NCBI RefSeq assembly: GCF_040365005.1
Contig: NZ_BAABWV010000009.1
Location: forward strand, 1 to 64,000
Direction of reading: 5' to 3'
Length of the DNA: 64,000 nucleotides
Source of the DNA: Antarcticimicrobium sp040365005
GTDB lineage: Bacteria; Pseudomonadota; Alphaproteobacteria; Rhodobacterales; Rhodobacteraceae
Shown here: in pieces, positions 49,690 through 58,009 of the stretch
Layout of the letters: each line of letters starts with the position of its first letter
Position numbering within the stretch: the first letter of the stretch is position 1
Program-made: the position numbers and the translations under genes
The notes under the pieces: model-generated
Seen by the model: the letters and a program-made list of their open reading frames with translations, nothing else
Databases searched by the model: none
Told to the model about the DNA's origin: nothing

Positions 49690-50625
49690 TCACATGCTTT
49701 CGACAGCGGCCTTCACGTCATCCGGCGTGCCCACGGCCTTGCCGGCGATCGAACGGTCGATCTTACGGATCATGCCCGACAGCGCCTTGCCGGCACCGAT
49801 CTCCCAAGTTTCGGTGACGCCCTGGGCGGCCATGTACTGCACGCTTTCGCGCCAGCGCACCGATCCGGTGACCTGTTCGACCAGCAGCGCGCGGATCATG
49901 TCGGGATCGCTCACCGCCTCGGCGCGCACGTTGGCCACCAGCGGCACGGTGGGGGCCTTGATCTCGACGCCGGCCAGCGCCTCGGCCATCACGTCGGCGG
50001 CGGGCTGCATCAGGGCACAGTGGAACGGTGCGCTCACCGGCAGCATGATGGCGCGCTTGGCGCCCTTGTCCTTGGCGATCACGGCGGCACGCTCGACCGC
50101 GGCCTTGCTACCCGAGACCACCACCTGGGTGGGATCGTTGTCATTGGCGGCCTGGCAAACCTCGCCCTGGGCGGCCTCCTCGGCCACGGCACGCACCGCG
50201 TCCAGGTCGAGCCCGAGGATGGCGGCCATCGCCCCCTCGCCCACCGGCACCGCCGATTGCATCGCCTGTCCCCGGGTGCGCAGCAGCCGCGCAGTGTCGG
50301 TCAGGCTGATCGCGCCGGCGGCGCAAAGCGCAGAGTATTCGCCCAGCGAATGGCCGGCGACAAAGGCGGCGGCATCCATCGAGACGCCCTGGGCCTCGAG
50401 CGCCCGCATCGCGGCCAGCGAGGTAGCCATCAACGCCGGCTGCGCGTTCTGGGTCAGGGTCAGCGTTTCGATGTCCCCCTCCCAGATCAGCGCGCTGAGC
50501 GCCTCGCCCAGTGCCGCGTCAACCTCGTCAAAGACCGCTTTCGCGGCCGGATAGGCCTCGGCCAGCGCCTGGCCCATTCCGATGGTCTGCGCCCCCTGCC
50601 CGGGGAATACGAACGCCCTGCTCAT
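49690..50625 (-). CDS. fabD: Malonyl-CoA:ACP transacylase
   Basis: A 311-residue enzyme: AFVFPGQGAQTIGMGQAL, nucleophilic serine in GHSLGEYSALCAAGA and the catalytic histidine in PVSAPFHCALM. It loads malonyl groups on ACP. It starts at 50625; a longer frame into the upstream region is rejected. It is first in the fabD-fabG-acpP direction and divergent from the cytochrome b561 fusion gene. Confidence 0.98.
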   Translation of the reverse strand: MSRAFVFPGQGAQTIGMGQALAEAYPAAKAVFDEVDAALGEALSALIWEGDIETLTLTQNAQPALMATSLAAMRALEAQGVSMDAAAFVAGHSLGEYSALCAAGAISLTDTARLLRTRGQAMQSAVPVGEGAMAAILGLDLDAVRAVAEEAAQGEVCQAANDNDPTQVVVSGSKAAVERAAVIAKDKGAKRAIMLPVSAPFHCALMQPAADVMAEALAGVEIKAPTVPLVANVRAEAVSDPDMIRALLVEQVTGSVRWRESVQYMAAQGVTETWEIGAGKALSGMIRKIDRSIAGKAVGTPDDVKAAVESM

Positions 50626-50767
50626 GCCGTCCTCCTGCTTGCATTCGGGTCCGGAATAGACCGCCGCGCGGCTCTGTGCAATGGCGCGCCGGGGCTGTGC
50701 CCTCCTGCCCGTTGTCCGTACCGCGTCCCCGCATAATCTGGGGCGATTGCAATTTGGAGCGCCCCCG

Positions 50768-52015
50768 ATGCCCCCGATCAACCACCTGTCCAATACCGCC
50801 AAAAGCTATGGCGCCGTCACCAAGACGTTTCACTGGCTGACCGCGTTGCTGATCCTCACCGCGCTGCCGCTGGGCTGGATCGCCAGCACCCTGGCGCATC
50901 AGGTCAGCGACCCGGCCAGCACCGCCAGCGACGGCGCGGTGGCGCGTGCGGCGCTGCTGTTCTCGCTGCACAAGACGGTGGGCGTCGCAATGTTCTTCAC
51001 TGCGTTGGCGCGTATCCTCTGGACAGTGTCGCAAGAGCGTCCCGGGTTGCTCAACGGGGACAACCGGCTGGAGGCGACGGCAGCCGAACTGGTGCACTGG
51101 CTTCTATACGGCGCGCTGGTGCTGGTACCGCTCTCGGGCTGGGTCCATCACGCCGCCACCACCGGGTTCGCACCGATTCTCTGGCCTTTTGGCCAGTCGC
51201 TGCCCTTCGTGCCGAAAAGCGGGGCGGTAGCCGAGGTCGCGGGCACCCTCCATTACTTCGCCATGCTGGTGCTGAGCGCCGCGCTGCTGGCCCATGTGGC
51301 GGGCGCGCTCAAGCATGTCCTGATCGACCGGGATTACACCCTGCAACGCATGCTGCCTGGGTTCGGCGCCGGGCCGCAGCCCCCCGTCGCGCGCCATGCC
51401 GCCCTGCCGCCGGTTCTGGCCGGCCTGATCTGGATCGCCGCGCTTGGCCTTGGCGGCTGGAGCGGTTTGGCCGCCTTGCGCGACAGGGGCCCGCAAACCG
51501 CGGCGCTCGAACAGGTCGCCTCCGACTGGCAGGTGCAAGCGGGCGCGCTGGAGATCACCGTTCAACAGATGGGCAGCGCGGTCACCGGGCAATTCGCCGA
51601 CTGGACCGCCGCGATTTCCTTTGACGAGCGCGACACCCCTGGCCCCGCCGGATCGGTCGAGGTGCAGATGTCCATCCCCTCGCTCACGCTCGGCTCGGTC
51701 ACGGCGCAGGCGATGGGCCCCGATTTCTTCGACGCCGAACGCTTTCCCCGCGCCGTGTTCCGTGGCGAGATCCTGCGCACCAAGGATGGCTATGAGGCAC
51801 GCGGCCCGCTGAACCTGAAAGGGATCGAGACGGAGATCGTGCTGCCCTTCACGCTGGAGATCGAAGGCGAAACCGCGCGGATGAGCGGCGCGCTCACGCT
51901 CGATCGGCTGGCTTTTGCCATCGGTGAGGGGATGGCCGACGACAAGTCGCTCGGGCACGCGGTGGTGGTATCGGTTGACCTGACGGCAAAGCGCGCGGCC
52001 CGGCCGTCATCGTGA
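50768..52015 (+). CDS. Cytochrome b561-YceI fusion protein
   Basis: A 415-residue fusion. Residues about 12-195 are a four-helix cytochrome b561 domain with haem-ligand histidines in KTFHWLTALLILT, FSLHKTVGVAMFF and LLAHVAGALKHVLID. A further hydrophobic segment (about 210-230) leads to a periplasmic YceI-like lipocalin domain (about 245-410; WTAAISFDERDTPG, FFDAERFPRAVFRGE). It may couple electron transfer to an isoprenoid quinone bound in the YceI barrel. A separate YceI gene is convergent. Confidence 0.88.
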   Translation: MPPINHLSNTAKSYGAVTKTFHWLTALLILTALPLGWIASTLAHQVSDPASTASDGAVARAALLFSLHKTVGVAMFFTALARILWTVSQERPGLLNGDNRLEATAAELVHWLLYGALVLVPLSGWVHHAATTGFAPILWPFGQSLPFVPKSGAVAEVAGTLHYFAMLVLSAALLAHVAGALKHVLIDRDYTLQRMLPGFGAGPQPPVARHAALPPVLAGLIWIAALGLGGWSGLAALRDRGPQTAALEQVASDWQVQAGALEITVQQMGSAVTGQFADWTAAISFDERDTPGPAGSVEVQMSIPSLTLGSVTAQAMGPDFFDAERFPRAVFRGEILRTKDGYEARGPLNLKGIETEIVLPFTLEIEGETARMSGALTLDRLAFAIGEGMADDKSLGHAVVVSVDLTAKRAARPSS

Positions 52016-52039
52016 CGCAACAGGCAACCTCACGACACG

Positions 52040-52072
52040 AAAAAGCCGCCGGCGCCCGATGCACCGGCGGCT
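52040..52072. terminator. Bidirectional terminator between the two YceI genes
   Basis: An 8-base perfect stem GCCGCCGG/CCGGCGGC with a pairing-prone loop is followed on the minus strand by TTTTTCG; on the plus strand the tail is weaker (CTCGCTTTC). Confidence 0.8.
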
Positions 52073-52096
52073 CGCTTTCACCTGATCGGATGGCGG

Positions 52097-52684
52097 TTAC
52101 TCGGCCTTCATCGCCTCGACCGACAGCTCGACGGCGACCTCGTCACTGATGTAGGGGGCGAACTTGCCCAGGTTGAAATCGCTGCGCATCAGCGTCGTGG
52201 TGGCGCTGAACCCGGCCCAGGGTTTGCCCGCCATCGGGTGATCGCCGACCTGGTTCAGCACCGCGTCCAGCACCACCGGCTTGGTCACCCCGTTCAGGGT
52301 CAGATCGCCGGTGATCCTGGCGGTGGTGTCGCCGGTCACCTCGATCCCGGTCGAAGAAAAGCTGACGACATCCTCGTCGTTGGCGCCAAAGAAATCCGGC
52401 GACATGAAGTGATCGAACCGCGCCTGCCAGCCGGTCAGCATCGAGGATTCGGGCATCGAGACCGAAACGCTGGACTTGGCCGGATCCTCCTGGTCGAACA
52501 TGATCTCGCCTTCGAAGCCTGAGAACATGCCATAGCCGGTGGAAAAGCCGAGGTGGTTGTAACTGAAGACGATCTGGCTGTGGCTGGCGTCCAGCACGTA
52601 TTTCTCGGGCGCGGCAAAGGCCGCGGTGGTGGTTGCTGCGGTCACGGCAGTCGCCATGGCGGCGGCAAGCAAGGCGGTTTTCAT
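52097..52684 (-). CDS. YceI family periplasmic protein
   Basis: A 195-residue protein with a signal peptide (MKTALLAAAMATAVTAATTT, cut after AFA, about residue 24) and a lipocalin-like YceI barrel: KYVLDASHSQIVFSYNHLGF, FFGANDEDVVSFSSTGIEV and GDLTLNGVTKPVVLDAVL. YceI proteins bind long isoprenoids such as ubiquinone precursors. It converges on the b561-YceI fusion, giving two YceI domains at one locus. Confidence 0.93.
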   Translation of the reverse strand: MKTALLAAAMATAVTAATTTAAFAAPEKYVLDASHSQIVFSYNHLGFSTGYGMFSGFEGEIMFDQEDPAKSSVSVSMPESSMLTGWQARFDHFMSPDFFGANDEDVVSFSSTGIEVTGDTTARITGDLTLNGVTKPVVLDAVLNQVGDHPMAGKPWAGFSATTTLMRSDFNLGKFAPYISDEVAVELSVEAMKAE

Positions 52685-52803
52685 CCCATTCTCTCCGATT
52701 TGTTTTTCGGTTTCAGATGGGCTTCAGATTGCCGTTGCGCCGACCGCGAACAAGGCCGCAAAATCCAACAGCCCCTGTGATCAGGCGAACAGCCGCGCCC
52801 GCC

Positions 52804-53322
52804 TCAGTTGCAGATATTCACCAACTGGCGCAGCTGGCTTTCCAACGCCGTGCGCCGCGCCGGGTCCGTCACCCGCAGCCCGATCAGCAATCGCCCGTCG
52901 AAATCATACAACTCCACCCGGTTGCCCCGGAACTGCGCCCGACCAAGGCTGTCATAGCCACGGCGCAGCACCACATGCGGCTGGCCATCACCGGATTTGA
53001 CCAGCACCCGCAACTCTCGCCGGATCGGATCAAAGCAGACCTCGGGCACGTTTTCGGCGTGATGGAACATCACCAGCGCGACGCCGCAGAACAGAAAGAA
53101 AAGCGATGCGCCCAGCTTTATCAGGACCAGGTCCGCCTCCACGGTGCTGCCGGGCAGACCCCACATCGCCGCCGCCACCAGGATCAGAAAGGTCCCGATG
53201 AAACGAAAGAACACCGGCACCACCGCGAACCGTGGCCCGAACGCCACATGTACCGGGGTACCGCTACCCGCATAGGCCGCCGGTCCCGGCGACCCCAAAC
53301 CCGCATGATCCAAATTTGCCAT
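52804..53322 (-). CDS. Hypothetical two-helix membrane protein
   Basis: A 172-residue protein. Two membrane segments lie at about residues 33-55 and 66-86 (FFRFIGTFLILVAAAMWGL; IKLGASLFFLFCGVALVMF), then a C-terminal soluble part with RRELRVLVKSGDGQPHVVLR. I do not recognise a family. The start at 53322 (MANLDHAGLG) is chosen because upstream in-frame sequence has no coding character. It is alone, divergent from rpsF. Confidence 0.7.
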   Translation of the reverse strand: MANLDHAGLGSPGPAAYAGSGTPVHVAFGPRFAVVPVFFRFIGTFLILVAAAMWGLPGSTVEADLVLIKLGASLFFLFCGVALVMFHHAENVPEVCFDPIRRELRVLVKSGDGQPHVVLRRGYDSLGRAQFRGNRVELYDFDGRLLIGLRVTDPARRTALESQLRQLVNICN

Positions 53323-53437
53323 CTCAGCAGCTCGTCCTGGCGTATCGCCCCCATTGCCCATTTCCTGCCCGAAATGCGTCAGGATTACGGCGAGGCGATG
53401 AAATTCGCCGGGCAGCCCGGCGCGGGAGCAAGCGCAC

Positions 53438-53465
53438 TTGCCCGCCGGGCTGAAACGTGTATACG
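53438..53465 (+). promoter_or_regulatory. Candidate promoter for the rpsF operon
   Basis: TTGCCC and TATACG lie 16 bases apart, about 110 bases before rpsF. It is the best sigma-70-like pair in that 250-base gap. Confidence 0.4.
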
Positions 53466-53572
53466 GGGCCATCCTTCGCACCACGAAGCTAACCGCGCAG
53501 TCTCTCGTGGCGGGGCCGCGAAGGGATATGGCCCCACCTATGAAATGCGCCTTGACAGAAACAGGAGAGCAC

Positions 53573-53926
53573 ATGCCTTTTTACGAGCATGTCATGATCG
53601 CGCGTCAGGACTTGTCCAACACGCAAGCCGAAAGCCTCGTCGAGCATTTCGGCACCGTCCTCGCCGACAACGGCGGCAAACTCGTGGATAGCGAGTACTG
53701 GGGCGTCAAGACGATGGCCTACAAGATCAACAAGAACCGCAAGGGCCACTACGCCTTTCTGAGAACCGACGCGCCCGCGCCGGCGGTCCAGGAGATGGAA
53801 CGCCTGATGCGCCTGCACGACGACGTGATGCGGGTTCTGACCATCAAGGTCGACGAGCACGCCGAAGGCCCGTCGATCCAGATGCAGAAGCGCGACGAGC
53901 GCGACAACCGCCGCGAACGCCGCTGA
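53573..53926 (+). CDS. rpsF: 30S ribosomal protein S6
   Basis: A 117-residue S6 protein: MPFYEHVMIARQDLSNTQAE, YWGVKTMAYKINKNRKGHY and a basic tail. It binds S18 and 16S rRNA at the platform. SD AGGAGAG sits 6 bases before the ATG. First gene of rpsF-rpsR-rplI. Confidence 0.98.
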   Translation: MPFYEHVMIARQDLSNTQAESLVEHFGTVLADNGGKLVDSEYWGVKTMAYKINKNRKGHYAFLRTDAPAPAVQEMERLMRLHDDVMRVLTIKVDEHAEGPSIQMQKRDERDNRRERR

Positions 53927-53954
53927 CACCCGTCACAAGAAAGGACGCTAAGAC

Positions 53955-54182
53955 ATGGCCGCAAAACCGTTTTTCCGCCGCCGCAAGGTCTGCCCCTTCT
54001 CGGGCGACAATGCACCCAAGATCGACTACAAGGACACCCGCCTGCTGCAACGCTACATCAGCGAACGCGGCAAGATCGTGCCCTCGCGCATCACCGCCGT
54101 CTCGGCCAAGAAGCAGCGTGAACTGGCCCGTGCGATCAAGCGCGCCCGCTTCCTCGCCCTGCTGCCCTACGCCGTGAAGTAA
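53955..54182 (+). CDS. rpsR: 30S ribosomal protein S18
   Basis: A 75-residue basic protein: FFRRRKVCPFSGDNAPKIDY, then DTRLLQRYISERGKIVPSRI and the conserved KKQRELARAIKRARFLALLP. The start has GGA-rich sequence upstream. It binds S6 on the small subunit. Confidence 0.99.
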   Translation: MAAKPFFRRRKVCPFSGDNAPKIDYKDTRLLQRYISERGKIVPSRITAVSAKKQRELARAIKRARFLALLPYAVK

Positions 54183-54194
54183 GGAGAAAGCCTG

Positions 54195-54824
54195 ATGCAA
54201 GTTATCCTTCTGGAACGCGTGGCCAAGCTGGGCCAGATGGGCGACGTCGTCGACGTCAAGCCCGGCTTTGCCCGCAACTTCCTGCTGCTGCAGGGCAAGG
54301 CGCTGACCGCGTCGAAAGAGAACATCGCCTCTTTCGAAGCGCAGAAAGCCCAGCTCGAGGCACGCAACCTCGAAACCAAGAAAGAAGCCGAGGATCTGGC
54401 CGGCCGCTTGGGCGGTCAGCAATTCGTGCTGATTCGCCAGGCCTCTGACGGCGGCAACCTCTACGGGTCGGTCACCACCCGTGACGCCGCCGACGTGGCC
54501 ACCGAGGAAGGCTTCAGCCTCGATCGCAAGCAGGTCATCATCCGCCAGCCGATCAAGACGCTGGGCCTGCACGAGGTCGAGGTGCACCTGCACCCCGAGG
54601 TCATGGTCACCATCGCGCTGAACGTCGCCCGCTCGCCCGAAGAGGCCGAGCTTCAGGCGTCGGGCAAGTCGATCCAGGAACTGGCCGCCGAAGAAGAGGC
54701 GCAGGCCGAGTTCGAGATCTCCGAACTGTTCGACGACATCGGCAGCGCCGCGTCGGACGACGACGATCTGGGCGACCGCCCCCAGGAAGAGGCCGCCCCC
54801 GAAGGCGACGAATCCGCCTCCTGA
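54195..54824 (+). CDS. rplI: 50S ribosomal protein L9
   Basis: A 209-residue L9: the N-terminal domain MQVILLERVAKLGQMGDVVD and KPGFARNFLLLQGKAL, the central helix, and the C-terminal RNA-binding domain with HEVEVHLHPEVMVTIALNV. It has an acidic C-terminal extension of about 50 residues rich in Glu and Asp, common in Rhodobacterales but absent from E. coli L9 (149 residues). Confidence 0.98.
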   Translation: MQVILLERVAKLGQMGDVVDVKPGFARNFLLLQGKALTASKENIASFEAQKAQLEARNLETKKEAEDLAGRLGGQQFVLIRQASDGGNLYGSVTTRDAADVATEEGFSLDRKQVIIRQPIKTLGLHEVEVHLHPEVMVTIALNVARSPEEAELQASGKSIQELAAEEEAQAEFEISELFDDIGSAASDDDDLGDRPQEEAAPEGDESAS

Positions 54825-54846
54825 TCCTGGCCACGACCACATTCAG

Positions 54847-54877
54847 GGGCCGCGCGGGCATCGCGCGGCCCTTTTTC
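54847..54877 (+). terminator. Terminator after rplI
   Basis: A perfect 10-base stem GGGCCGCGCG/CGCGCGGCCC with a 5-base loop followed by TTTTT. Canonical intrinsic terminator of the ribosomal operon. Confidence 0.95.
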
Positions 54878-54997
54878 GTTGCGAGCCGCGCACGTCGCGG
54901 CCCTTGCCGGTGGCAATTCGCCGCCCAGCCCCAACCGCCACCTTCTTGCTGCCACGCAGCCGATGTAGACTGCGCCAAAGCAAATCGCAGGTATCCC

Positions 54998-55480
54998 ATG
55001 ACCGATCCCACGCGCCGACGTGCGCTGTTTCTCCTCTCCGCCCCGCTGCTGGTCGCCGCCTGCGGCGGACAGCGCGTTCATCGTTCCAGCCGGAACGCCC
55101 CCTTCGATCCGCCCCTCTACCCGAACGAAACGCCGGAGTTGCGGCGGCTCATCAACAAGTGGGCCGACCATTACGAGGTGCCCCGCGCGCTGGTGCACCG
55201 GGTTGTGATCCGCGAAAGCACCCATCGCCCCTGGGCGCGCAACGGCCCTTATTACGGGTTGATGCAGATCCTCCCCAACACCGCCCGCGGCATGGGATTC
55301 CGGGGGAGCGCCGATCAACTTCTGGATGCCGACACCAACCTGAAATACGCGGTAAAATACCTGCGCGGCGCCTGGCTTGTTTCGGACGGCAGCTATGACA
55401 AGGCCGTGAGCTGGTACGCGCGCGGCTACTACTACGAGGCCAAGCGCCGGGGCATGCTCAAGGAGACCGGGTTGATCTGA
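54998..55480 (+). CDS. Lytic transglycosylase lipoprotein (SLT domain)
   Basis: A 160-residue protein. Residues 1-22 are a lipoprotein signal with lipobox LVAAC (C22). The SLT domain follows: VHRVVIRESTHRPWARNG with the catalytic glutamate, YYGLMQILPNTARGMGF, and the later LKYAVKYLRGAW and SWYARGYYYEAKRRGM. It cleaves peptidoglycan glycan strands from the outer membrane side. Short for the family, but the catalytic core is whole. Confidence 0.93.
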   Translation: MTDPTRRRALFLLSAPLLVAACGGQRVHRSSRNAPFDPPLYPNETPELRRLINKWADHYEVPRALVHRVVIRESTHRPWARNGPYYGLMQILPNTARGMGFRGSADQLLDADTNLKYAVKYLRGAWLVSDGSYDKAVSWYARGYYYEAKRRGMLKETGLI

Positions 55481-55663
55481 CCCGGCCTCGCCGCCTTGCT
55501 TGCACCGCTCCACCCGTTGCTACCCTGAGGTGATTACAATTGCCTCGCAGCCTTCTTTCGGGCACAAAGATTAACATAAAAATTTGTGACGGTGTTTGCG
55601 TTGGTATTGGTGAATCCGCCAGTCGCACCTGATCTGACGGGGTGGAAAGGCAATAGGTGTTTC

Positions 55664-56065
55664 ATGAATGAGATTGACGTTTTTGTCGGCAACCGGATCC
55701 GCGCGCGGCGTTTTGCCCTCGGGATCAGCCAATCGGAACTTGGCGCGGCGATCGGCGTGCGGTTCCAACAGATCCAGAAATACGAAACCGGCGCCAACCG
55801 GGTCAGCGCCTCACGGCTTTGGGCCGTGGCCGAGAAACTGGGCGTTGAGATCGAGTATTTCTTTCAGGGGATCCGCACGGATCGGGACAGCGACGGCATC
55901 GGCGGCAAGCCGGAAAACAAGATGGCGTTCCTGTCCGACCAGGAGTCGATCCAGATGATGGAGATGTTTCATCAACTCCCAAGCGCGCAGCGCAGCGCGG
56001 TACTGGCAATTGTCAGGTCAATGTCCGAAACTCCGGTTGGACAGAATCTGCGGATGGCGACCTGA
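55664..56065 (+). CDS. XRE family helix-turn-helix regulator
   Basis: A 133-residue regulator: HTH domain at about 7-62 (GNRIRARRFALGISQSELGA, FQQIQKYETGANRVSASRL), then a short C-terminal helix region with QSIQMMEMFHQLPSAQRSAV described here in two parts (QESIQMMEMFHQLP; AQRSAVLAIV). This plan is common in Alphaproteobacteria close to quorum-sensing or phage genes. It lies 51 bases upstream of luxR on the same strand and may be co-transcribed with it. Confidence 0.9.
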   Translation: MNEIDVFVGNRIRARRFALGISQSELGAAIGVRFQQIQKYETGANRVSASRLWAVAEKLGVEIEYFFQGIRTDRDSDGIGGKPENKMAFLSDQESIQMMEMFHQLPSAQRSAVLAIVRSMSETPVGQNLRMAT

Positions 56066-56116
56066 GGCAGGTGCGCGGTCCGTCCCAACCGGGCGCCCCC
56101 CGAAGGAGAGCCGGAC

Positions 56117-56818
56117 TTGAACCTGATCGACCTGAGCACGGTCCCTGACACGGACGACAATTTCACGTCCTTTCTGAACGACCTGTGCCGCGAACTCGGG
56201 TTCGACTATGCCTCCTACGCGACCTCGCACCCGATCACCGGGGACGTTCAGGGATATGCCAATTACCCCGACGAATGGAAACTGCACTATGGCCGGCGCG
56301 GCATGCACCGGGTCGACCCGACCCTTTACCTGTCGGCCCGAAGCATCGCCCCGGTCGACTGGACACGCTTTACCGACCACCCGCATTTCCACGACGTGTT
56401 CTTTGACGCCCATGACTTCGGCATCTCCAACCGCGGCCTGACGGTGCCGGTGCGCGGCCCCCACGGCGAATGCGGGTTGCTCAGCGTCACCCGCGACTGC
56501 CGCGACCAGGATTGGAAAAAGCACAAGCGCGACGTCATCGGCGACCTGCAATTCGCCGCCGTGCACCTGCATGACAACGTGATGCGCTCCGGCGTGCTGC
56601 AGCAGGCATTGAACCGCCCGCGGCTGTCCTCGCGCGAGTTGCAGATCCTGCAATGGGTCGCCGCCGGCAAGAGCCAGCAGGACATCGGCGACATCCTGTC
56701 GATCTCACACCGCACCGTCGAGGTGCACCTGCGTTCCAGCCGCGAAAAGCTCAGCGCCCTGACCACCGCGCAGGCCATCGGCCGGGCGATCGGCCTCGGG
56801 TTGATCTACCCCGGCTAA
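56117..56818 (+). CDS. LuxR family quorum-sensing regulator (TTG start)
   Basis: A 233-residue protein with an N-terminal acyl-homoserine-lactone-binding domain (about 15-165) holding the conserved W54, Y58, D67 and a later tryptophan, and a C-terminal GerE-type HTH (LSSRELQILQWVAAGKSQQD, ISHRTVEVHLRSSREKL). No ATG fits; the start is TTG at 56117, supported by AAGGAGAG 6 bases upstream. The rare start codon would lower its expression. luxI follows 140 bases later. Confidence 0.9.
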   Translation: MNLIDLSTVPDTDDNFTSFLNDLCRELGFDYASYATSHPITGDVQGYANYPDEWKLHYGRRGMHRVDPTLYLSARSIAPVDWTRFTDHPHFHDVFFDAHDFGISNRGLTVPVRGPHGECGLLSVTRDCRDQDWKKHKRDVIGDLQFAAVHLHDNVMRSGVLQQALNRPRLSSRELQILQWVAAGKSQQDIGDILSISHRTVEVHLRSSREKLSALTTAQAIGRAIGLGLIYPG

Positions 56819-56894
56819 GGCCACCCCCTGCCCCCTCACCGTACACCCTGACGGCGAATTCAACCGCCGGACCACCCGTGCGCGCCCTGCGAGA

Positions 56895-56914
56895 CTACGG
56901 GAAATCCCTAATAG
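56895..56914. promoter_or_regulatory. Imperfect lux-box-like dyad upstream of luxI
   Basis: CTACGGGAAATCCCTAATAG has CTA at one end and TAG at the other, with an inner GGG-AAAT-CCC symmetry shifted by one base. It lies 45-65 bases before the luxI start. LuxR-type boxes are 18-20-base dyads with CT and AG ends, but the match is loose. Confidence 0.25.
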
Positions 56915-56958
56915 GCGCAGTCATCCTTATGGATAACCATGCGTTAACGTGACGACGG

Positions 56959-57909
56959 ATGGGGATGGACATGATCATAGTGATAGACGCACTCAACCGA
57001 CACAGGTTCAAAGGGCTTCTGGACGAGATGCACAGGCTCAGGGCGCGTGTCTTTTGCGACCGGCTCGGATGGGACGTGATGGTGCGCAACGGCCGCGAGG
57101 TCGACGAGTTCGACGCGCTCGATCCCGCGCATGTGGTCTGTCTCGACGCCGATGGGGATGTGGTCGGCTGCATGCGCCTATTGCAAACGACGGGTCCACA
57201 CATGCTGGCCGATGTCTTTCATGGCTTGCTGGACGGTGAACCGCCCCTTCGCAGTTCGCGGATCTGGGAGGCCACGAGGTTCTGCGTCGACACCAAAAAG
57301 CTGAACGGTGGCAAGACCCGGAATTCGATCTCCTACGTGACCAGCGAGGTGATGATCGCGGCCTTTGAATACGCCCGAGAGGCCGGGGTTCTGGACGCCG
57401 TGGCGGTGATCGACCCGGTGATGAACCGGGTCATGTGCCGGTCGGCCAACGCGCCCTACGATTACCTTGGCACGCCGAAACCGATGGGCAAGGTCACCGC
57501 GATGGCGGCGCTGATGGATTGCTCGGAAGAGCGCATTCAGGCCATTCGTGACTTTGCCGATATCCGCCACGACGTGTTCCTGACCGAAGACGAGGCGGAG
57601 GCGCTGTTCCGATCCAACCGAGAGGCTCCGGCACAGCGAACCGCGCCCCCTGCCCCATTCCCCGAATCCAAGACCGAAAAGGCGGACCAGATGCCCAAGC
57701 TCCCCCGTGCCCCCCATAGCAATGCGCTGCAGCAGTATTGCTACGAGCAGGTCCTCAACGCCAAGTCGCAATCTGACGTCGACGCGGCGCAGGCCCTGAT
57801 CGAGGCGCTATCGGACGCGCTTGGCACGACCAGCGCCGCCGAGCTGGCCCGCCTGGCACGCGTCGAGGCACAGGCGACGCGGAAATCGGTCCTGGTCGCC
57901 GCGAAATAG
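56959..57909 (+). CDS. LuxI family acyl-homoserine-lactone synthase with C-terminal extension
   Basis: A 316-residue protein; LuxI enzymes are usually near 200-220. The catalytic core keeps R28, F32, W38, D49, D52, R73, E104 and R107 (LRARVFCDRLGWDV, REVDEFDALD, GCMRLL, SRIWEATRF), so it should be active. From about residue 215 comes a proline-rich linker (PAQRTAPPAPFPESK) and a helical tail (SDVDAAQALIEALSDALG). ATG at 56971 (GGGGA upstream) is an alternative start. It converts acyl-ACP and SAM into an AHL signal. Confidence 0.92.
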   Translation: MGMDMIIVIDALNRHRFKGLLDEMHRLRARVFCDRLGWDVMVRNGREVDEFDALDPAHVVCLDADGDVVGCMRLLQTTGPHMLADVFHGLLDGEPPLRSSRIWEATRFCVDTKKLNGGKTRNSISYVTSEVMIAAFEYAREAGVLDAVAVIDPVMNRVMCRSANAPYDYLGTPKPMGKVTAMAALMDCSEERIQAIRDFADIRHDVFLTEDEAEALFRSNREAPAQRTAPPAPFPESKTEKADQMPKLPRAPHSNALQQYCYEQVLNAKSQSDVDAAQALIEALSDALGTTSAAELARLARVEAQATRKSVLVAAK

Positions 57910-57962
57910 TCTGGACGCTTGCCCGGGCGGCGCCCTTGCATCCTGAGGTCGCAAACGAAAAC

Positions 57963-57983
57963 GGACCGCCCACCGGGCGGCCC
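57963..57983 (-). terminator. Terminator downstream of tig
   Basis: CCGCCC/GGGCGG with a 3-base loop, extended over one mismatch by GG/CC, and followed by GTTTTCG on the minus strand. It lies about 25 bases beyond the trigger factor stop and faces luxI. Confidence 0.7.
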
Positions 57984-58009
57984 GCTGCATTTCACCGCAG
58001 TGAAACGGA

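Noticed and set aside
48212..50554. 780-codon plus-strand open frame
   Set aside because: It spans acpP, fabG and fabD on the opposite strand and the gaps between them, and shows no domain.
52804..53574. Longer 256-codon form of the two-helix membrane protein
   Set aside because: The first 84 codons run through the rpsF promoter region and have shadow-like composition; the ATG at 53322 gives a normal N-terminus.
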